Shown one piece after another: positions 27,192 through 36,576 of a stretch of 64,000 bases of DNA. The stretch is from Clostridia bacterium. GTDB lineage: Bacteria > Bacillota > Clostridia > Christensenellales > Aristaeellaceae. Position numbers and translations under genes: made by a program. Under the pieces are notes generated by a model. It worked only from the letters and a program-made list of their open reading frames with translations. It did not search any database and was not told the DNA's origin. The DNA lies in the NCBI GenBank assembly GCA_017465155.1, contig JAFTWV010000016.1, positions 1 to 64,000 on the forward strand. The letters are read 5' to 3'. Each line of letters starts with the position of its first letter. Position 1 is the stretch's first letter.

Positions 27192-27977
27192 TTATTCTCC
27201 TTTGATCTCGTAGCCGAAAATGCGGTAGAAGCTCCTTCCGAAGCGTCCCATGAACCGGAAGCGCCACTTGTCCACGCCCTTCAGCTGACCGACAGCTGCC
27301 GGGGTGATGATGTCCGCATTGAGCACAGATGCCATCCCCCGCGTTCCAGTAAGCAGCGCCTGAGGGTCATCCAATGCGAAGTCAATCTTCGCCTTGACGG
27401 CATTGACCGGGTTTTTCAGTGCCGACAGCTTCGCAGCAGACTTGCTGTACGCATCGAAAATCAGCGTCACCTGCGGGAAACGCGCCTGCAACGCTGCCAT
27501 CAGATCACGCATATCCTTCTCCGAAAGATACATCGACAGTCCCTCCGCCAGCACCAGCACATTCTCCCGAACCGGGATGTCCGCCAACCACACAGCAGGC
27601 AGCGCAGGCGCAGCAATGAGGCGGTAGCGCTCGTCTTCCGGGAACCATCTGCGCCGCAGGTCAATCACATCCGGGAAGTCCAGATCATACCAGAGGTTCG
27701 GACAAGCCACACGCCTGACACGGCTGTCAAGGCCCACACCCAGCTGGAGGATGAGGCCATCCGGATGCTGAGCGGCAAATTCGCGGGCATATCCGTCAAA
27801 CAGCTTCGCCCGCATGGCCATGTAGATCGCCAGCTTCCGTGATTGATCGACCTTCGTAAAATCGTAATCGACCGTGGAGACGATCTCCTCGGCCATCGCA
27901 TCAGGCAGGAAGCCTTCACGGGACATCAGCGCCTTGCCGTAGAGAGGGATGAACAGGGTCAGAGATTCGTTGGTCAT
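27192..27977 (-). CDS. Leucine carboxyl methyltransferase-like (PPM1/TcmP) O-methyltransferase
   Basis: A 261-aa SAM-dependent methyltransferase of the PPM1/TcmP-type family. The pattern is characteristic: LILQLGVGLDSRVRRVACPNLWYDLDFPDVIDLRRRWFPE (SAM loop then acidic strand 2), followed by VLVLAEGLSMYLSEKDMRDLMAALQARFPQVTLIFDAYSK. Bacterial members methylate carboxyl or hydroxyl groups of small molecules or polyketides; no biosynthetic cluster is adjacent here. The start is at an ATG with AGGAGG upstream (about 27983-27988). It lies between the hpf leader and the cellobiose phosphorylase terminator. Substrate unknown. Confidence 0.85.
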   Translation of the reverse strand: MTNESLTLFIPLYGKALMSREGFLPDAMAEEIVSTVDYDFTKVDQSRKLAIYMAMRAKLFDGYAREFAAQHPDGLILQLGVGLDSRVRRVACPNLWYDLDFPDVIDLRRRWFPEDERYRLIAAPALPAVWLADIPVRENVLVLAEGLSMYLSEKDMRDLMAALQARFPQVTLIFDAYSKSAAKLSALKNPVNAVKAKIDFALDDPQALLTGTRGMASVLNADIITPAAVGQLKGVDKWRFRFMGRFGRSFYRIFGYEIKGE

Positions 27978-27992
27978 GGCTTCCTCCTGAAC

Positions 27993-28022
27993 AGAAAAGC
28001 GGAGAAGCCGCAGCTTCTCCGC
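27993..28022 (-). terminator. terminator of cellobiose phosphorylase
   Basis: GCGGAGAAGC (27999-28008) pairs with GCTTCTCCGC (28013-28022); leftward the hairpin is followed by TTTTCTGTT. Confidence 0.85.
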
Positions 28023-28031
28023 AGAAGTGAT

Positions 28032-30476
28032 TTAACCGAGGGTAACAACAACCTCATGAGTCTTGCCATCAGCAAACACAGGCAGGACGTTGCCCTCGAT
28101 GGCAGCGCCGTCCACCACAACGGACTTCACGCCGCGGCAGACCTTGTCGGGGTTGTTGATGGTGACGTTGTAGGTCGCGCCGCGGAAACGGCGGGAAACC
28201 TGATAGGTATCCCAATCATGGGGGATGCAGGGATCAATCTTCAGACCGAACCAGTCAGGCTTGATGCCCAGGATGTAGTTGCTGATGACGTAGAAGTTCC
28301 ACGCCGCAGTACCGGTCAGCCAGCTGTTCTTGGCCTGACCGAAGTTCTTGGCGTCCTTGCCGGCGATCATCTGGCTGTAGACGTAGGGCTCCATCTTGTG
28401 CTTGTCAGAGATCTCCTCGCGGTAGGCGGGAGCGATCTTCGAATACAGCTTGAAGGCGCGGTCGCCGTGGCCCACGACGGTCTCCGCCGCGATGATCCAC
28501 GGGTTGTTGTGGCAGAAGATGCCGGCGTTCTCCTTGTATCCCGGAGGATAGGAGGACACTTCGCCCAGCTCCAGATGGTACTCCTTGTAGGCGGGCTGCA
28601 GCAGCACGATGCCGTGCTCGGTTTCCAGCCATTCCTCGACGGACTTCAGGGCCTTCTCAGCCTTGCCGTCCTCGACGCCCACGCCGCCCATGATGCAGTA
28701 GCCCTGGGACTCGATGAAGATCTTGCCGTCGTCGCATTCCTTGGAGCCGATCTTGTTGCCGAAGGCGTCGTAGGCGCGGACGAACCAGTCGCCGTCCCAG
28801 CCGGCGGTCAGGATGACCTGACGCATCGCGTCGATCTCAGCCTGCGCGGCGGCAGCCTTCTCGTCCATGCCCTTGATCTTGAGGATGGACACCAGCTCGG
28901 GACCGATGGCCACGAACATACCGGCGATCAGCACGGACTCAGCCACGCGGTCGTCGGGCGCATTGGGGTTGGAGAAGGTCTGGAAGGACTCGCCGGGCGC
29001 ATCGGAGAAGCAGTTGAGGTTCAGGCAGTCGTTCCAGTCGGCGCGGCCGATCAGGGGCAGACCGTGCGGGCCGCGGTTGTTCACGACGTGATAGAAACTG
29101 TTCTCCAGGTGCTCCAGCAGGGTGCCGCAGTCGTTGGGATTGCAGTCGTAGGGAGTCGCCTCGTCCAGGATACCGAAGTCGCCGGTTTCCTTGATGTAAG
29201 CAGCGGTACCGGCAATCAGCCACAGCGGATCGTCATTGAAGCCGCCGCCGATGTCGTTGTTGCCCTTCTTGGTCAGGGGCTGGTACTGATGGTAGCAGCC
29301 GCCGTCACGGAACTGGGTGGCAGCGATGTCCAGAATGCGCTCGCGGGCGCGCTCGGGAATCTGATGCACGAAGCCCAGCAGGTCCTGAGAGGAATCGCGG
29401 AAGCCCATGCCGCGGCCCACGCCGGACTCGAACATAGACGTGGAACGGGACATGTTGAAGGTCACCATGCACTGGTAGGGGTTCCAGATGTTGACCATGC
29501 GGCCCAGCTTCTCGTCGGGGGTGGTGAGGGTGTAGGCGGAGAGCAGGTTGTCCCAGTGAGCCTTCAGGGCGTCAAAGGCAGCCTGGATCTGCTCGTCGGT
29601 GGTCAGGCTGTTGATCATGGCCTTCGCGGGGGCCTTGTTGATCACGCCGGGGGCCACGAACTTCTCCTCCACGGGCACTTCCACATAGCCCAGCACGAAG
29701 TTGTACTTCTTGGATTCACCCGCTTCGAGGTGAACCTTCACCTGATGGGCCGCCATGGGCTGCCAGCCGGAAGCGACGGAGTTGCCCATCTCGCCGGTGA
29801 TGACGGCCTGAGGCGCGTCGAAGCCATTGTACAGACCCAGGAAGGTTTCCATATCGGTGTCAAAGCCGGAAATGGGGGCGTTGACGGTGTAGAAGGCATA
29901 GTGATTGCGGCGCTCACGGTACTCGGTCTTGTGGTAGATCACGCCGTCCTCGACTTCCACTTCACCGGTGGAGAAGTTGCGCTGGAAGTTGAGCATATCG
30001 TCGCTGGCGTCCCACAGGCAGAACTCGACAAAGGAGGTCAGGTTCACGTCCTTGGCCGCATCGGACTCGTTGGTCAGGGTGATCTGATGGACTTCCGCAT
30101 TCACGCCCATGGGCACGAAGGACAGCTGGCTGGCAACCAGGCCGTTCTTCTTGCCGGTAATGACGGTATAGCCCATGCCGTGACGGCAGGAGTAGGCGTC
30201 CAGCTCGGTCTTGACGGGCTTCCAGCCGGGATTCCAGACGGTGCCGTTGTCGTTGATGTAGAAGTAGCGGCCGCCGTTGTCAACGGGCATGTTGTTGTAG
30301 CGGTAGCGGGTCACGCGGCGGAGACGCGCGTCACGGTAGAAGCAGTAGCCGCCTGCGGTGTTGCTGATGATACCAAAGAACTTCTCACAGCCGAGGTAGT
30401 TGATCCACGGATAGGGCGTACGCGGCGTGTCAATGACATACTCGCGGGCCTTGTCGTCAAAATGGCCGTATTTCAT
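28032..30476 (-). CDS. Cellobiose phosphorylase (GH94)
   Basis: An 814-aa GH94 phosphorylase, the length of clostridial cellobiose phosphorylase. It splits cellobiose with phosphate into glucose 1-phosphate and glucose, saving ATP. Conserved blocks: [14 protein letters not shown] at the N-terminus, the (alpha/alpha)6 barrel segment [35 protein letters not shown], the catalytic acid in [10 protein letters not shown] (about residue 483), and [21 protein letters not shown] near the C-terminus. There is no signal peptide, so it acts in the cytoplasm on imported disaccharide. Codon choice is strongly biased, suggesting high expression. It is monocistronic with an operator-like site over its -35 box. 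Confidence 0.92.
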   Translation of the reverse strand: MKYGHFDDKAREYVIDTPRTPYPWINYLGCEKFFGIISNTAGGYCFYRDARLRRVTRYRYNNMPVDNGGRYFYINDNGTVWNPGWKPVKTELDAYSCRHGMGYTVITGKKNGLVASQLSFVPMGVNAEVHQITLTNESDAAKDVNLTSFVEFCLWDASDDMLNFQRNFSTGEVEVEDGVIYHKTEYRERRNHYAFYTVNAPISGFDTDMETFLGLYNGFDAPQAVITGEMGNSVASGWQPMAAHQVKVHLEAGESKKYNFVLGYVEVPVEEKFVAPGVINKAPAKAMINSLTTDEQIQAAFDALKAHWDNLLSAYTLTTPDEKLGRMVNIWNPYQCMVTFNMSRSTSMFESGVGRGMGFRDSSQDLLGFVHQIPERARERILDIAATQFRDGGCYHQYQPLTKKGNNDIGGGFNDDPLWLIAGTAAYIKETGDFGILDEATPYDCNPNDCGTLLEHLENSFYHVVNNRGPHGLPLIGRADWNDCLNLNCFSDAPGESFQTFSNPNAPDDRVAESVLIAGMFVAIGPELVSILKIKGMDEKAAAAQAEIDAMRQVILTAGWDGDWFVRAYDAFGNKIGSKECDDGKIFIESQGYCIMGGVGVEDGKAEKALKSVEEWLETEHGIVLLQPAYKEYHLELGEVSSYPPGYKENAGIFCHNNPWIIAAETVVGHGDRAFKLYSKIAPAYREEISDKHKMEPYVYSQMIAGKDAKNFGQAKNSWLTGTAAWNFYVISNYILGIKPDWFGLKIDPCIPHDWDTYQVSRRFRGATYNVTINNPDKVCRGVKSVVVDGAAIEGNVLPVFADGKTHEVVVTLG

Positions 30477-30533
30477 GCTTCTTTACCTCCTGCCGCAGAC
30501 GGTGACCGCCGCGGTCTGTATTATCGCAGTTAC

Positions 30534-30562
30534 ATTATAACATAGGTTATCCTGTAACGCAA
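30534..30562 (-). promoter_or_regulatory. promoter of cellobiose phosphorylase
   Basis: Leftward TTGCGT (30562-30557), 17-base spacer, TATAAT (30539-30534). The leader contains GACCGC-C-GCGGTC. The rest of the 331-base gap to the + gene at 30808 holds only that gene's promoter and AT-rich DNA. Confidence 0.8.
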
Positions 30563-30572
30563 ACGGTTTCGT
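30559..30572. promoter_or_regulatory. LacI/CcpA-type operator at the cellobiose phosphorylase promoter
   Basis: CGAAACCGTTTGCG (minus strand) overlaps the -35 hexamer. It agrees with the cre consensus at 11 of 14 positions and has the AAAC-C-GTTT-like half-sites of LacI-family operators. Confidence 0.5.
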
Positions 30573-30746
30573 AAACTTTCGCAGTTTTTCTTTCAAATTT
30601 CCTGTCATTATTGTCCATCTGTCCTACCAAGGCGTTGGAAATGTTTTCATTCCGCTGTTCTGACAGCAATTTTACCATTTTTCCCGCCAAATGAGTACAT
30701 TCGGCACGAAAATGATTTCGCCGTCTTCTGCCATTACAAATTATGC

Positions 30747-30775
30747 TGGACAGCCCCGGCCAAATGCGGTATCAT
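30747..30775 (+). promoter_or_regulatory. promoter of the MBL-holA pair
   Basis: TGGACA at 30747-30752, 17-base spacer, TATCAT at 30770-30775, 32 bases before the ATG. Confidence 0.65.
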
Positions 30776-30807
30776 GTACACAACCAAACAATGGAGCGTG
30801 AATCCGC

Positions 30808-31551
30808 ATGAAGCTGACCATTCTGGGTATGAACGGCCCCTTCCCTGCCCCCGGCAGCGCCACGTCAGGCTATCTGCTGACCACTGACGATACCGCTGTC
30901 GCGCTCGATATGGGCGCCGGGACTCTTTCGCAGCTGACCGCCCGCGTCGCACCGGAAGGCCTGACCGCGCTGCTGCTGAGTCACTGGCATTATGATCACT
31001 GTTCCGACGTGCTGCCGCTGATTTTCCGTCTGGAGAGCCTGCTTTCCACCGGCGCCGCACCGCTGCATGTGTATGCTCCAGCAGACGAAAACGCCCTTGT
31101 CCGCAAAGCTGTGCAGGCCAGCCCCGCCATCGTGCTGCATGACATTGCGCCCGGCGACGTGCTGACCATCGGCAGCTTAACCATCTCTGTCTATGCAGGC
31201 CGTCACCCCGTCCCGGCTCTCATGTACCGCGTGACGGACGGCACGCGCACCCTGTGCTACACCGGTGATACAAACACCACCGATGACCTCGTCGCCTTTG
31301 CGCAGGACGCTGATCTGCTGCTGGCGGATGGCCTGTTTCCTACCGCCTCATGGGCTGAAGGAAAGCCTCACCTGTCCGCCGCACACGCCGCGCAGCTGGC
31401 GCAGGACGCTGGTGTGAAGAAGCTGATCATCACCCACCTGAACCCCTTTATCGACCCGAGACGCTTCGCAGGGAGGCACGGGCCATCCGCAGCGACAGCC
31501 TGCTTGCCCGTATCGGGGACTGCTACGAGATCTGACCCGGAGCATAAATGA
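30808..31551 (+). CDS. RNase Z-like MBL-fold hydrolase, C-terminus frameshifted
   Basis: A 247-aa reading frame of the YhfI/RNase Z-like MBL fold. Metal site SHWHYDHCSD is near residue 60, then GRHPVPALMYRV, CYTGDTNTTDDL and HLSAAHAAQLAQDAGVKKLIITHLNP. After FIDP the frame goes wrong: the read continues as RRFAGRHGPS to a stop at 31551. If one C is added to the CCC run at 31455-31457, the text becomes ETLRREARAIRSDSLLARIGDCYEI with a stop at 31533-31535, which is the expected tail. So a one-base deletion, real or a sequencing error, changes the last ~25 residues. The likely intended end is 31535, leaving 12 bases to holA. Confidence 0.85.
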   Translation: MKLTILGMNGPFPAPGSATSGYLLTTDDTAVALDMGAGTLSQLTARVAPEGLTALLLSHWHYDHCSDVLPLIFRLESLLSTGAAPLHVYAPADENALVRKAVQASPAIVLHDIAPGDVLTIGSLTISVYAGRHPVPALMYRVTDGTRTLCYTGDTNTTDDLVAFAQDADLLLADGLFPTASWAEGKPHLSAAHAAQLAQDAGVKKLIITHLNPFIDPRRFAGRHGPSAATACLPVSGTATRSDPEHK

Positions 31552-32561
31552 TGGACAGAAAAGAATTTCACCAGCTGGTAAAGGACGGCAAAGCGCAGGG
31601 CGCGTACCTCTTCGACGGCCCGGAGGAAAACATCAAGGCTGCCGCCCTGCAAAGCCTTCGCAAGGCCCTCCTCCCCGCGGGCATGGAGGAGCTGAACGAA
31701 TCCGTCATGGATAACCCTGCTTCCGATGCAATCATCGCAGCCTGCGAAACCCTCCCCTTCCTCGCAGACAAGCGGCTCGTCATCGTCCGGGAGCATCCGG
31801 CCCTCACAGGCCGCGCTGATGCAGACGAAAAGCTCCTGAGCTATCTTGCTCACGTGCCGGATAGCTGCGTGCTCATCTTCCTCGCCCGTGGCAAGGCGGA
31901 CGCCCGCAAGAAGCTGTACACAACCATCAAGAAGCATGGAGCGGTCGTGTCCTTCACGCCGCTGACGGATGCAGAATTGAACCAGTGGATCGTCCGCACA
32001 TTCCAGTCCCTCGGCAAATCCTGCAGCAGCCAGACAGCCGCTGTCCTTTCCTTTACCGTAGGCAGCGATACAGCGCTGCTGCGCACAGAAATTGAGAAGC
32101 TCTCTGCCCTCGCCGGCGATCGGGATGATATTCTCGAAAGCGATGTACATGCCGTAGCCACCCGCTCGGTAGAATGCACGGTGTTCGAGATGGTAGACGC
32201 CGTCGTAGCCGGGCAGGAGGGCAAAGCCTTCGGACTGCTGCGGGACATGCTGACCACCGGCTCCGACCGCCTCGGTATCCTCGCGATGCTGCTGCGTCAG
32301 TTCCGCCTGATGCAACACATCAAGATCATGCAGTACGAGAAGATCCCGCCTGCTTCCATCAAGCAGAAGCTGGGCGTCGCTCCCTTCGCCGCGGAGCGAA
32401 TGATGCGTCAGGCCGCGGGATACACCGGCGGTGAGGTCAAGCAGGCGGTGGACGTCTGCCTGCAGACCGAGTACGGCGTGAAGTCCGGCCAGCTCAATCA
32501 GGAGGGCTCGCTGGAAGCGGCGATGCTGCAGATCTTCGCGCTCAGGAGGAACAGGAGATAA
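31548..32561 (+). CDS. holA: DNA polymerase III subunit delta
   Basis: A 337-aa HolA, the clamp-loader subunit that opens the beta clamp. The N-terminal RecA-like AAA+ domain lacks ATPase motifs, as expected: GAYLFDGPEENIKAAALQSL, TLPFLADKRLVIVREHPAL, VLIFLARGKADARKKLY. The middle and C-terminal domains follow: CTVFEMVDAVVAGQEGKAFGLLRDML, ILAMLLRQFRLMQHIK, KLGVAPFAAERMMRQAAGY. The two ATGs in tandem (31548, 31551) are both possible; a weak CGGAG site fits the second better. Probably co-transcribed with the MBL-fold gene. Confidence 0.95.
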   Translation: MMDRKEFHQLVKDGKAQGAYLFDGPEENIKAAALQSLRKALLPAGMEELNESVMDNPASDAIIAACETLPFLADKRLVIVREHPALTGRADADEKLLSYLAHVPDSCVLIFLARGKADARKKLYTTIKKHGAVVSFTPLTDAELNQWIVRTFQSLGKSCSSQTAAVLSFTVGSDTALLRTEIEKLSALAGDRDDILESDVHAVATRSVECTVFEMVDAVVAGQEGKAFGLLRDMLTTGSDRLGILAMLLRQFRLMQHIKIMQYEKIPPASIKQKLGVAPFAAERMMRQAAGYTGGEVKQAVDVCLQTEYGVKSGQLNQEGSLEAAMLQIFALRRNRR

Positions 32562-32570
32562 CATACGGAA

Positions 32571-32602
32571 AGTGCCGGGGCATCACCGCCCCGGCGCTTG
32601 TA
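32571..32602. terminator. bidirectional terminator between holA and the secreted SH3 protein
   Basis: AGTGCCGGGGC (32571-32581) pairs with GCCCCGGCGCTT (32588-32599); an AT-rich tail follows on the + side. Confidence 0.75.
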
Positions 32603-32625
32603 TTATATAAACGCAGCAAATACAC

Positions 32626-34002
32626 TCATTCTTCTCCGTCCGTCTCTTCCTCAACCCATTCGGCATCCCACTGGGCGTAGATCTCATGCCACGCAGGGCC
32701 GACGTCAATGAAGCCTTCCGCTCGGCCTTCAATCACAAAATCCTCGTTGATCAGCACCAGCCAGCCGCCATCCTCCGTACCGGCAATGAGCTGCATACCC
32801 CATATCGCCTCTCCACCCAGCATTTCCGTTATGCCAGGCATAGCCTGCTCCGCGTTCCAATTTTCCGTTATATCAAAGGAGGGAAAACCGCAATTCAGCC
32901 GGTTGACCTCATCGCTGAACAGCATGTCCTCCGTACGGAACCAAGCCTTCATTCCGCGCGACGCATCGCCGATGAGCAGCTGCACCCATCCATCCTGCTC
33001 GCTGACCACCACGCCGACCAGTCGCGCATAGGCGCTGCCCAGCACATTGCCCGCCGGCGCCTCGTAGATAGGCACGCCGTCTGCCCCGGTGCAGGCATAA
33101 CCCGTCGCGTCCAGCAGGCATGTCGCCTCCATCATCCCTACGGGCACCTCATACAGATCCAGGCCATCCAGCAGTAGAGGGAAAGTGGGCCTGCCATAGC
33201 GGTAGCCATCGTTATGCTGCGTTTCGCCGAATGTGATATAATCATATTCAGCCAGCCAGTCCTTTCCGACGACATAGCTGCCATTGTCATAACCCTCGTC
33301 ATCGAAGGCCATCACAATTCCAACTTGCCAGGGCTCATCCTCCGCATCTGAAGACGGGAAGACCCAAATATCCGCATTACCCACATACAGCTCCAGCCCC
33401 TTACTGTGAGAATGGAACTCGTTGACGCTGATATCCCCGCTCATGGTCGTGGCGGTCACACGGGCATACTGCTTCCCGTCCCAGTGGGCGATGCGAAGGC
33501 CCATACTGCCCTCGTCATTCTCGACGATGGCAACAAGGATGTCGCTGTACACCAACAGGTCGTTCAGGCGTTCGCCCTCATTCAGCAGGAACTCCGCGCA
33601 GCCGGGCAGGGCAGCCTTCGGCACCTGCAGGCTGTAGAAGGTGTTGAATTCCTTCGGCTCCATGGCTGCTATGCGCTCCGCAGCCTCTGCCGTCAGGGGA
33701 ACGGGCGCATAGTCTGTCACTTCCCATGGTACAGGATCGCCAGGCTCGATGGGGTTCATGACCACATGCAGCACACGAAACCGCAGCCAGCCCCCTTCCA
33801 CTTGCATCAAGATCACCTCACAGTGCTGAGCCATTTCCCCTTCCCACCTGCCGCTGCCATAGGTGGTTTCCCCCACCTGCCGCCAACCGGGAAACTCCTC
33901 CTCCACGCCCGCGCTGATCAGGCCACCCTTGCGAACGACTTCCGCCCGCGCCGCGCCCAAGCACAGCAGCGCCGCCATCAGCAAAGCAATCCACTTCTTC
34001 AT
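32626..34002 (-). CDS. Secreted protein with bacterial SH3-like domain
   Basis: A 458-aa exported protein. MKKWIALLMAALLCLGAARA is a signal peptide with a likely cleavage after ARA; there is no lipobox Cys. Most of the protein is beta-rich with no family I recognise. Residues about 305-375 (YACTGADGVPIYEAPAGNVLGSAYARLVGVVVSEQDGWVQLLIGDASRGMKAWFRTEDM) look like a bacterial SH3/cell-wall-binding module. The tail is very acidic (WDAEWVEEETDGEE). A longer frame reaches 34146, but GGAGG at 34014-34018 and the signal peptide favour 34002. Opposite in direction to the genes either side. Function unknown. Confidence 0.75.
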   Translation of the reverse strand: MKKWIALLMAALLCLGAARAEVVRKGGLISAGVEEEFPGWRQVGETTYGSGRWEGEMAQHCEVILMQVEGGWLRFRVLHVVMNPIEPGDPVPWEVTDYAPVPLTAEAAERIAAMEPKEFNTFYSLQVPKAALPGCAEFLLNEGERLNDLLVYSDILVAIVENDEGSMGLRIAHWDGKQYARVTATTMSGDISVNEFHSHSKGLELYVGNADIWVFPSSDAEDEPWQVGIVMAFDDEGYDNGSYVVGKDWLAEYDYITFGETQHNDGYRYGRPTFPLLLDGLDLYEVPVGMMEATCLLDATGYACTGADGVPIYEAPAGNVLGSAYARLVGVVVSEQDGWVQLLIGDASRGMKAWFRTEDMLFSDEVNRLNCGFPSFDITENWNAEQAMPGITEMLGGEAIWGMQLIAGTEDGGWLVLINEDFVIEGRAEGFIDVGPAWHEIYAQWDAEWVEEETDGEE

Positions 34003-34090
34003 TTCGCTCCGCCTCCAGGAATTGGCTTTCATGGACATAACGATCCTCCCCGCTCTTTTGTTCCCTCTTTGTTCCGGAAGCATCCGCCCC

Positions 34091-34119
34091 TTGCAACTTC
34101 GGACAAAACGTGGCATAAT
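34091..34119 (+). promoter_or_regulatory. promoter of the 97-aa protein and pepV
   Basis: TTGCAA at 34091-34096, 17-base spacer, CATAAT at 34114-34119, 32 bases before the ATG. Confidence 0.65.
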
Positions 34120-34151
34120 AGCATCAGCACAAATCAAGGAGGACAACCTTC

Positions 34152-34445
34152 ATGGCCACCGCCCTCTGGCTGCGCACCATCAAACATCAGCGGATGGATC
34201 GCCAGCATGTCGAGCCCTGTACCCGCGATGACCCGCAATCCGCCCTGGAGGAAGCCTGTCATGCGCTGGACATTTCGCGGCCCATCTGGCTGGACAAGCA
34301 CTCCCGCGAATGGGAGGAGTTCGGGCAGACCCGCTTCCTGCCGGACGATTTTCTCGATTCCGTCGATTTCCAGCGCATGGAAATCGAATTCATCGATCCC
34401 GACGCAAAAAAGAAAAAATCCCGCGATCCGCGAAATGCATTCTGA
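34152..34445 (+). CDS. 97-aa conserved small protein
   Basis: A small soluble protein with no recognised domain. Its body, ALEEACHALDISRPIWLDKHSREWEEFGQTRFLPDDFLDSVDFQRMEIEFIDPDAK, matches a pattern I have seen in small hypothetical proteins of Clostridia (IWLDKH.RE.E.F..T.F..D.F.DSVDF...EIE), so it is probably real and conserved. The C-terminus is basic (KKKKSRDPRNAF). AAGGAGG precedes the ATG. It sits 18 bases before pepV and shares its promoter. Confidence 0.8.
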   Translation: MATALWLRTIKHQRMDRQHVEPCTRDDPQSALEEACHALDISRPIWLDKHSREWEEFGQTRFLPDDFLDSVDFQRMEIEFIDPDAKKKKSRDPRNAF

Positions 34446-34463
34446 TCAAAAGGAGCGATACTG

Positions 34464-35831
34464 ATGGATAAGAAGCTGTATGAACTGATTGATTCCTATT
34501 CCGACGCTTTCGCCGCTCAGCTGGCCCGTTGGATTCAGATTCCTTCCGTGAAGGATGAGCCCGCCGACGGCGCACCCTTCGGCTCGGAGGTCCGCCGCAT
34601 GTATGACATGGCTCTGGCGGACTGCGAAGCCGAGGGCTTCGTGACCCGCGGCTTTGAGGGCTACGCACTGGATGCGACGCTCCCCGGCGAGAGCGACGAA
34701 GCCATCGCCGTGCTGGGCCATCTGGACGTAGTCCCCGCCGGAGACGGCTGGGCGGTGCCGCCCTTTGGTGCAGTTCGCGACGGCGATAAGCTCATCGGCC
34801 GCGGCACCAGCGATGATAAAGGCCCCATGCTGTGCGCGCTGTACGCCATGAAGGCCATCAAGGAGGCCGGTATTCCGCTGAAGAAGAGCATCCGGCTGAT
34901 CCTCGGCTGTGACGAGGAGTCGGGTTGGGAGGACATGGCTTACTATGCTGAGCATGTGGGCCTGCCTGAGGTCGGCTTCTCCCCCGACGCCTCCTTCCCT
35001 CTCATCAACACCGAAAAAGCCATGCTGCACATGTACATCCATGCACCTCTTTCCGCCGATGGCCTGCAGGTAAAGCAGCTGTGGACGGGCGAGCGCATGA
35101 ACGTCATTCCCGGCGAATCCAAGGCGCTGCTGTGCGGCGGCGCGGATATTGCTGCACAGGTTGCTGCCTACGCCGCTCAGACCGGACTGCCCTACACCGC
35201 CGAAGTCACCGATGACGGCGTATGGGTCACCGCCGAGGGGATTCCCGGCCACAGTGCCTATCCCGAAGGCCGCCGTAATGCCATCGGCATGATGCTGCTC
35301 CTCCTGAAGGAGCTGGGCGTTCAGGGCCCGCTGGCAACGCTGGCAGACGTCGTCGGCATGGAGCACAGCGGCGCTTCTCTGGGCTGTGCCTATTCGGATG
35401 ATGTCTCCGGCGCCCTGACCTGCAACATGGGCATCCTGCATCTGGAGAACGGCGCGCTGACTGCCTCGCTGGATATGCGCGTGCCGATCACCGCAGATCT
35501 GGACAAGCTGGAGCAGAACGCCAAGGCAGCTCTGCCTGGTTTCACCTTCTCCGAGCTGGAGAAGAAGGCCCCCCATCACGTTCCCGCCGACAGCGAGCTG
35601 GTCACCGCTCTGCTGGCTGCCTACACCGATGAAACCGGCATGCCCGCCGAACCCCAGTTCACCGGCGGCGGCACCTATGCCAAGGTGCTCAAGCAGGGCG
35701 TTGCCTATGGCGCATCCTTCCCGGATGATGAAGATCTGGCCCATCAGGCCAACGAATACGTCCTCATTTCCAAGATGATGACCGCTACCAAGATCTACGC
35801 CAACGCGCTGGTACGCCTGGCAGGCAAGTAA
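34464..35831 (+). CDS. pepV: M20-family dipeptidase (PepV/Sapep-like)
   Basis: A 455-aa M20 metallopeptidase that cleaves a broad range of dipeptides. Metal and catalytic residues are in order: LGHLDVVPAGDGW (His, catalytic Asp), GRGTSDDKGPMLCALYA (bridging Asp), GCDEESGWEDMAYY (catalytic Glu and metal Glu), FSPDASFPLINTEKA (Asp), and the late DLAHQANEYV (His). A lid/dimerisation insert lies between about 185 and 370. No signal peptide, so cytoplasmic. Together with two Xaa-Pro aminopeptidases in the window it suggests active peptide use. Confidence 0.93.
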   Translation: MDKKLYELIDSYSDAFAAQLARWIQIPSVKDEPADGAPFGSEVRRMYDMALADCEAEGFVTRGFEGYALDATLPGESDEAIAVLGHLDVVPAGDGWAVPPFGAVRDGDKLIGRGTSDDKGPMLCALYAMKAIKEAGIPLKKSIRLILGCDEESGWEDMAYYAEHVGLPEVGFSPDASFPLINTEKAMLHMYIHAPLSADGLQVKQLWTGERMNVIPGESKALLCGGADIAAQVAAYAAQTGLPYTAEVTDDGVWVTAEGIPGHSAYPEGRRNAIGMMLLLLKELGVQGPLATLADVVGMEHSGASLGCAYSDDVSGALTCNMGILHLENGALTASLDMRVPITADLDKLEQNAKAALPGFTFSELEKKAPHHVPADSELVTALLAAYTDETGMPAEPQFTGGGTYAKVLKQGVAYGASFPDDEDLAHQANEYVLISKMMTATKIYANALVRLAGK

Positions 35832-35957
35832 GACGCGGCTGCATACGGGCTCTGATCTGCCTGAACCCGGCACAATCAGCAGCGATACTCGCGCCGCTGT
35901 TGATATTGAAGCGTTTCCTGCCGCAAAGCCGCGTAGATATATATCCCGGTATTCCTG

Positions 35958-35988
35958 CGCCAGACTGAACAGCCAGTCTGGCGTTTTC
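35958..35988 (+). terminator. terminator downstream of pepV
   Basis: CGCCAGACTG (35958-35967) pairs with CAGTCTGGCG (35974-35983), followed by TTTTCT. Confidence 0.8.
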
Positions 35989-36043
35989 TGTTGTCGGAAC
36001 ATCTGAAGCCGGCTTGATTTCATTCAACACTTTCAGAAATTTA

Positions 36044-36072
36044 TTGACATTCGATATATTTTATGCTATTAT
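36044..36072 (+). promoter_or_regulatory. promoter of the DUF5412-like membrane protein
   Basis: TTGACA at 36044-36049, 17-base spacer, TATTAT at 36067-36072, in an AT-rich stretch. Confidence 0.8.
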
Positions 36073-36097
36073 CATTACATCCAGAAGGAGTGATGAA

Positions 36098-36511
36098 ATG
36101 AAACGCAGCACATCAGGTACACGCCGGCTATATATTGCAGGCAGCATCCTCGGCTTCAGCGCTGTACTGGCGCTGATTCTCGCGGTGAGCCTCGCTGCCC
36201 TCAACTGCTTCATGGTGTACATCACCGCACCATTGGTAGTAATGAGCCATGCAGAGGATACACTGCTGCAGATCACCACTTCCCCCGAAGGAACCTATAC
36301 ATTGAAAGCCATTCGCCGCTGCGGCGGTGCGTCGACAGGTTTTGCAGTCATCGTCACCCGCATCGACTCAGGTCATGACGACTGCGTGTACTATCATTAC
36401 GGCACGGACGAAGCGGACATTTGCTGGTTGACGGATCATATCGCAGCGATTAACGGGAGGGTACTCGATCTGTCCAAGGGGGAAAGCTGGACGTCAGAGG
36501 ATTCTCCATGA
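36098..36511 (+). CDS. Single-pass membrane protein, DUF5412-like
   Basis: A 137-aa protein with one transmembrane segment (about 15-42, AGSILGFSAVLALILAVSLAALNCFMVYI) and an extracytoplasmic domain bearing TTSPEGTYTLKAIRRCGGASTGFAV, which resembles the SPDGxYxL...GGATT..V core of DUF5412-like proteins. A CVYYHYG segment and a charged C-terminus follow. AAGGAG lies before the ATG. An upstream in-frame ATG at 36014 would precede the promoter and is rejected. Function unknown. Confidence 0.75.
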   Translation: MKRSTSGTRRLYIAGSILGFSAVLALILAVSLAALNCFMVYITAPLVVMSHAEDTLLQITTSPEGTYTLKAIRRCGGASTGFAVIVTRIDSGHDDCVYYHYGTDEADICWLTDHIAAINGRVLDLSKGESWTSEDSP

Positions 36512-36530
36512 ACCACAGCATCCTACGAAG

Positions 36531-36567
36531 CAAGCCGGACTGCCTGTCACAGCAGCCCGGCTTTGCC
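36531..36567. terminator. bidirectional terminator between the membrane protein and GH42 genes
   Basis: CAAGCCGG (36531-36538) pairs with CCGGCTTTG (36557-36565) with inner CTGC/GCAG pairing. Both genes converge on it. Confidence 0.65.
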
Positions 36568-36576
36568 ATATTCACA

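Noticed and set aside
27843..30545. 900-aa open frame on the plus strand across cellobiose phosphorylase
   Set aside because: Antisense to GH94 with its conserved motifs; composition is that of a shadow frame and no ribosome binding site or family pattern supports it.
34446..36023. 525-aa minus-strand frame over pepV
   Set aside because: Antisense of a canonical M20 peptidase; no recognisable domain.
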